NCBI GenBank assembly: GCA_028289015.1
Contig: JAQGHC010000031.1
Location: 19,605 to 83,604, forward strand
DNA: 64,000 bases
Source of the DNA: Candidatus Saccharimonadota bacterium
GTDB taxonomy: Bacteria > Patescibacteriota > Saccharimonadia > Saccharimonadales > Saccharimonadaceae
Direction: 5' to 3'
Position 1 is the stretch's first letter. Each line of letters starts with the position of its first letter. The notes below the pieces were generated by a model that saw nothing but the letters and a program-made list of their open reading frames with translations, did not search any database and was not told where the DNA came from. This document shows, in pieces, positions 62,522 to 64,000 of the stretch. The position numbers and the translations under genes are program-made.

Positions 62522-62544
62522 TTTGAGTCTCTTCACCCGCACCA
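62522..62544 (+). repeat. tRNA-Gly 3'-end duplicate (att-like)
   Basis: tttgagtctcttcacccgcacca identical to 62373-62395. Confidence 0.9.
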
Positions 62545-62686
62545 AGATATTATCACAATATGACCCCTATAAAACGTCGAGTAAATCGGCGTTTTATAAT
62601 TCAACCCTAAGCGGCCTCAAACAATAGTGTTTAATATAGTTTGTGCGGTTGTCGCATGTAAGCTACTCGCATATAATACTGTTAGC

Positions 62687-63313
62687 ATGACAAGGGCAAA
62701 ACAAAAAACACCGTACCTTCCATTATTTTGTGTTGTAACCATATTTTGTGTCGGGACATTGCTAGACATTGCCTTAATGAGATACTTTGGATGGGCAATT
62801 GGTGGCTTAGGGTCTGTTGCTGCCGCAGCGATGGCGGTCTTTTGCATGTACAGATACATACAGAAGCGCATATCTTTTGTGTCATTGATACACCTCTTGC
62901 GCCTAGTGAAGCCACGACTGCCAACTGTGTGGGATAAGGTCTTTGTCATTTTAGTACTAGTAACGGCCATCGTCGTTCCGCTCGTTGTGTCATCGGGTAT
63001 TCGAAATGATATTACTGCTGGTATTTTTCTGTATGCTATATCTGCTGCAATTATTCCACCTGCATTAGAGGAGCTGATTAACCGAGGATTTATTCAGTCA
63101 TCGCTAGAACGTCTCCGTTACGCACAGTGGCTAGTCGTTATAGTATCATCACTAATTTTTTCTATATCGCACTATCCTGTAAACCCAGAAGCTGTGCCGG
63201 TCACACTCGTCGCTGGTATTTTATTCGGAATCATGACAATACGAACGAAAAGTGTGATGTTGCCTTTTCTAATTCACGGCGTATGGAACTTCATAGTGAC
63301 CCTAGCTCCTTAA
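62687..63313 (+). CDS. CPBP family intramembrane metalloprotease
   Basis: PPALEELINRGFIQSSLER (EExxxR), SISHYPVNPEAV, LIHGVWNF; ATG 62687 is 9 nt after TATAAT. Confidence 0.85.
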   Translation: MTRAKQKTPYLPLFCVVTIFCVGTLLDIALMRYFGWAIGGLGSVAAAAMAVFCMYRYIQKRISFVSLIHLLRLVKPRLPTVWDKVFVILVLVTAIVVPLVVSSGIRNDITAGIFLYAISAAIIPPALEELINRGFIQSSLERLRYAQWLVVIVSSLIFSISHYPVNPEAVPVTLVAGILFGIMTIRTKSVMLPFLIHGVWNFIVTLAP

Positions 63314-63409
63314 TATATTTGCGGATAGGTTAAGCTGTGTTGCAAGTTCACTAAGCTTGTGAACATCACAATTGTCATAATTGACGGTTAGAAATACGTC
63401 TGCTATCCG

Positions 63410-63484
63410 GCACCAAAGAAAGAACCGGTCCTAGAGATCGGTTTTTTCTATAGTATTGTAAGGTTCTAACTCTCGGCCTCTTCA
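63410..63484 (+). repeat. 75-bp direct repeat copy 2
   Basis: See copy 1 at 62390-62464. Confidence 0.9.
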
Positions 63485-63620
63485 TTATGAATATTAACCG
63501 AGAGTTGCGCCCAACATACAGACTGCGGATGTTCTTGCAGCTCACTACTCACACCAGTGTCGATTCGCTACAATGATATACTTATAGAAGAATAGTACTA
63601 ATTTAGAAAGGGTGTTTAAT

Positions 63621-64000
63621 ATGTCTAAATACGTTGATGGTTCTGTACTAGTTGTACCAAAAGGAAAAGCAGAAGAGTATAAAAAATTGTCGGAATAAGG
63701 GCTAACTTCGTGGATGAAACACGGAGCGCTAGAATACTTTGAATGCAAGAGTGATGATCTGAAACAGCAAGAAATGGGAGAAGACAAATCCCGGTCTTTT
63801 AGTGAGATGGCTGGCGCAGAGAGCGATGAAGATGTCTGGTTTTCATTCATTGTTTTTGAATCCAAGGAGCATCGCGATGAGGTAAACAAGAAGGTGATGG
63901 ATGAAATGGATGAAGTATACCAGGAACAAAGTGACTTTAAGATGCCATTCGACATGAACAAAATGGCATACGGTGGATTCGATGTTACGGTTGAAGGGCG
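63621..64000 (+). pseudogene. DUF1428-like protein interrupted by in-frame TAA, runs off window
   Basis: MSKYVDGSVLVVPKGKAEEYKKLSE*GLTSWMKHGALEYFECKSDD...DVWFSFIVFESKEHRDEVNKKVMDEM...MPFDMNKMAYGGF. Confidence 0.75.

Noticed and set aside
63545-63961. Minus-strand Ser/Phe-rich 138-aa ORF
   Set aside because: Shadow ORF of the DUF1428-like gene on the plus strand

Overview
This 64 kb window looks like chromosome from a Candidate Phyla Radiation bacterium, most likely Saccharibacteria (TM7). That assignment is inference from gene content and style: small genes, solo cysteine desulfurase + MnmA, a minimal AlaS, FtsA/PilM-like plus baseplate-J-like proteins, and standard stop codons. About 45 CDS are supportable. 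Most are housekeeping: tatD, mnmA, alaS, ruvX, mltG, obgE, sbcB, uvrA, rplY, trhO, uvrC, pepP, secG, lemA/htpX, ligA, typA, rarA and ddl. There are six tRNAs: Leu-GAG, Cys-GCA, Leu-TAA, Ala-GGC, Phe-GAA and Gly-GCC. The strongest candidate for an undescribed system is a ~7 kb transcription unit at ~28.95-35.9 kb. It has a near-consensus promoter, a terminator-like leader hairpin and a 16-aa leader ORF coupled to five orphan envelope genes, and ends in a membrane-anchored phage-tail-lysozyme + C39-like peptidase protein; a convergent orphan MinD/ParA-like ATPase follows. Other notable observations: (i) a 124-nt candidate ncRNA with a three-way-junction fold and its own promoter and terminator (51.36-51.48 kb); (ii) a ~770-nt orphan transcript with a palindromic operator, three Shine-Dalgarno-led mini-ORFs and strong hairpins (14.19-15.01 kb); (iii) at least 13 genes with a -10 box 6-9 nt upstream of the start codon, implying leaderless mRNAs; (iv) LigA without zinc-finger cysteines; (v) a pseudopilin fused to a seven-bladed RCC1 propeller; (vi) a tRNA-Gly with a compensatory A19-U56 pair, next to a duplicated tRNA 3' end and a direct-repeat-flanked CPBP cassette; (vii) a DUF1428-like gene broken by one in-frame stop. 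No CRISPR array, rRNA, transposase or integrase was recognised. All family calls were made by eye from the translations; no searches were run.
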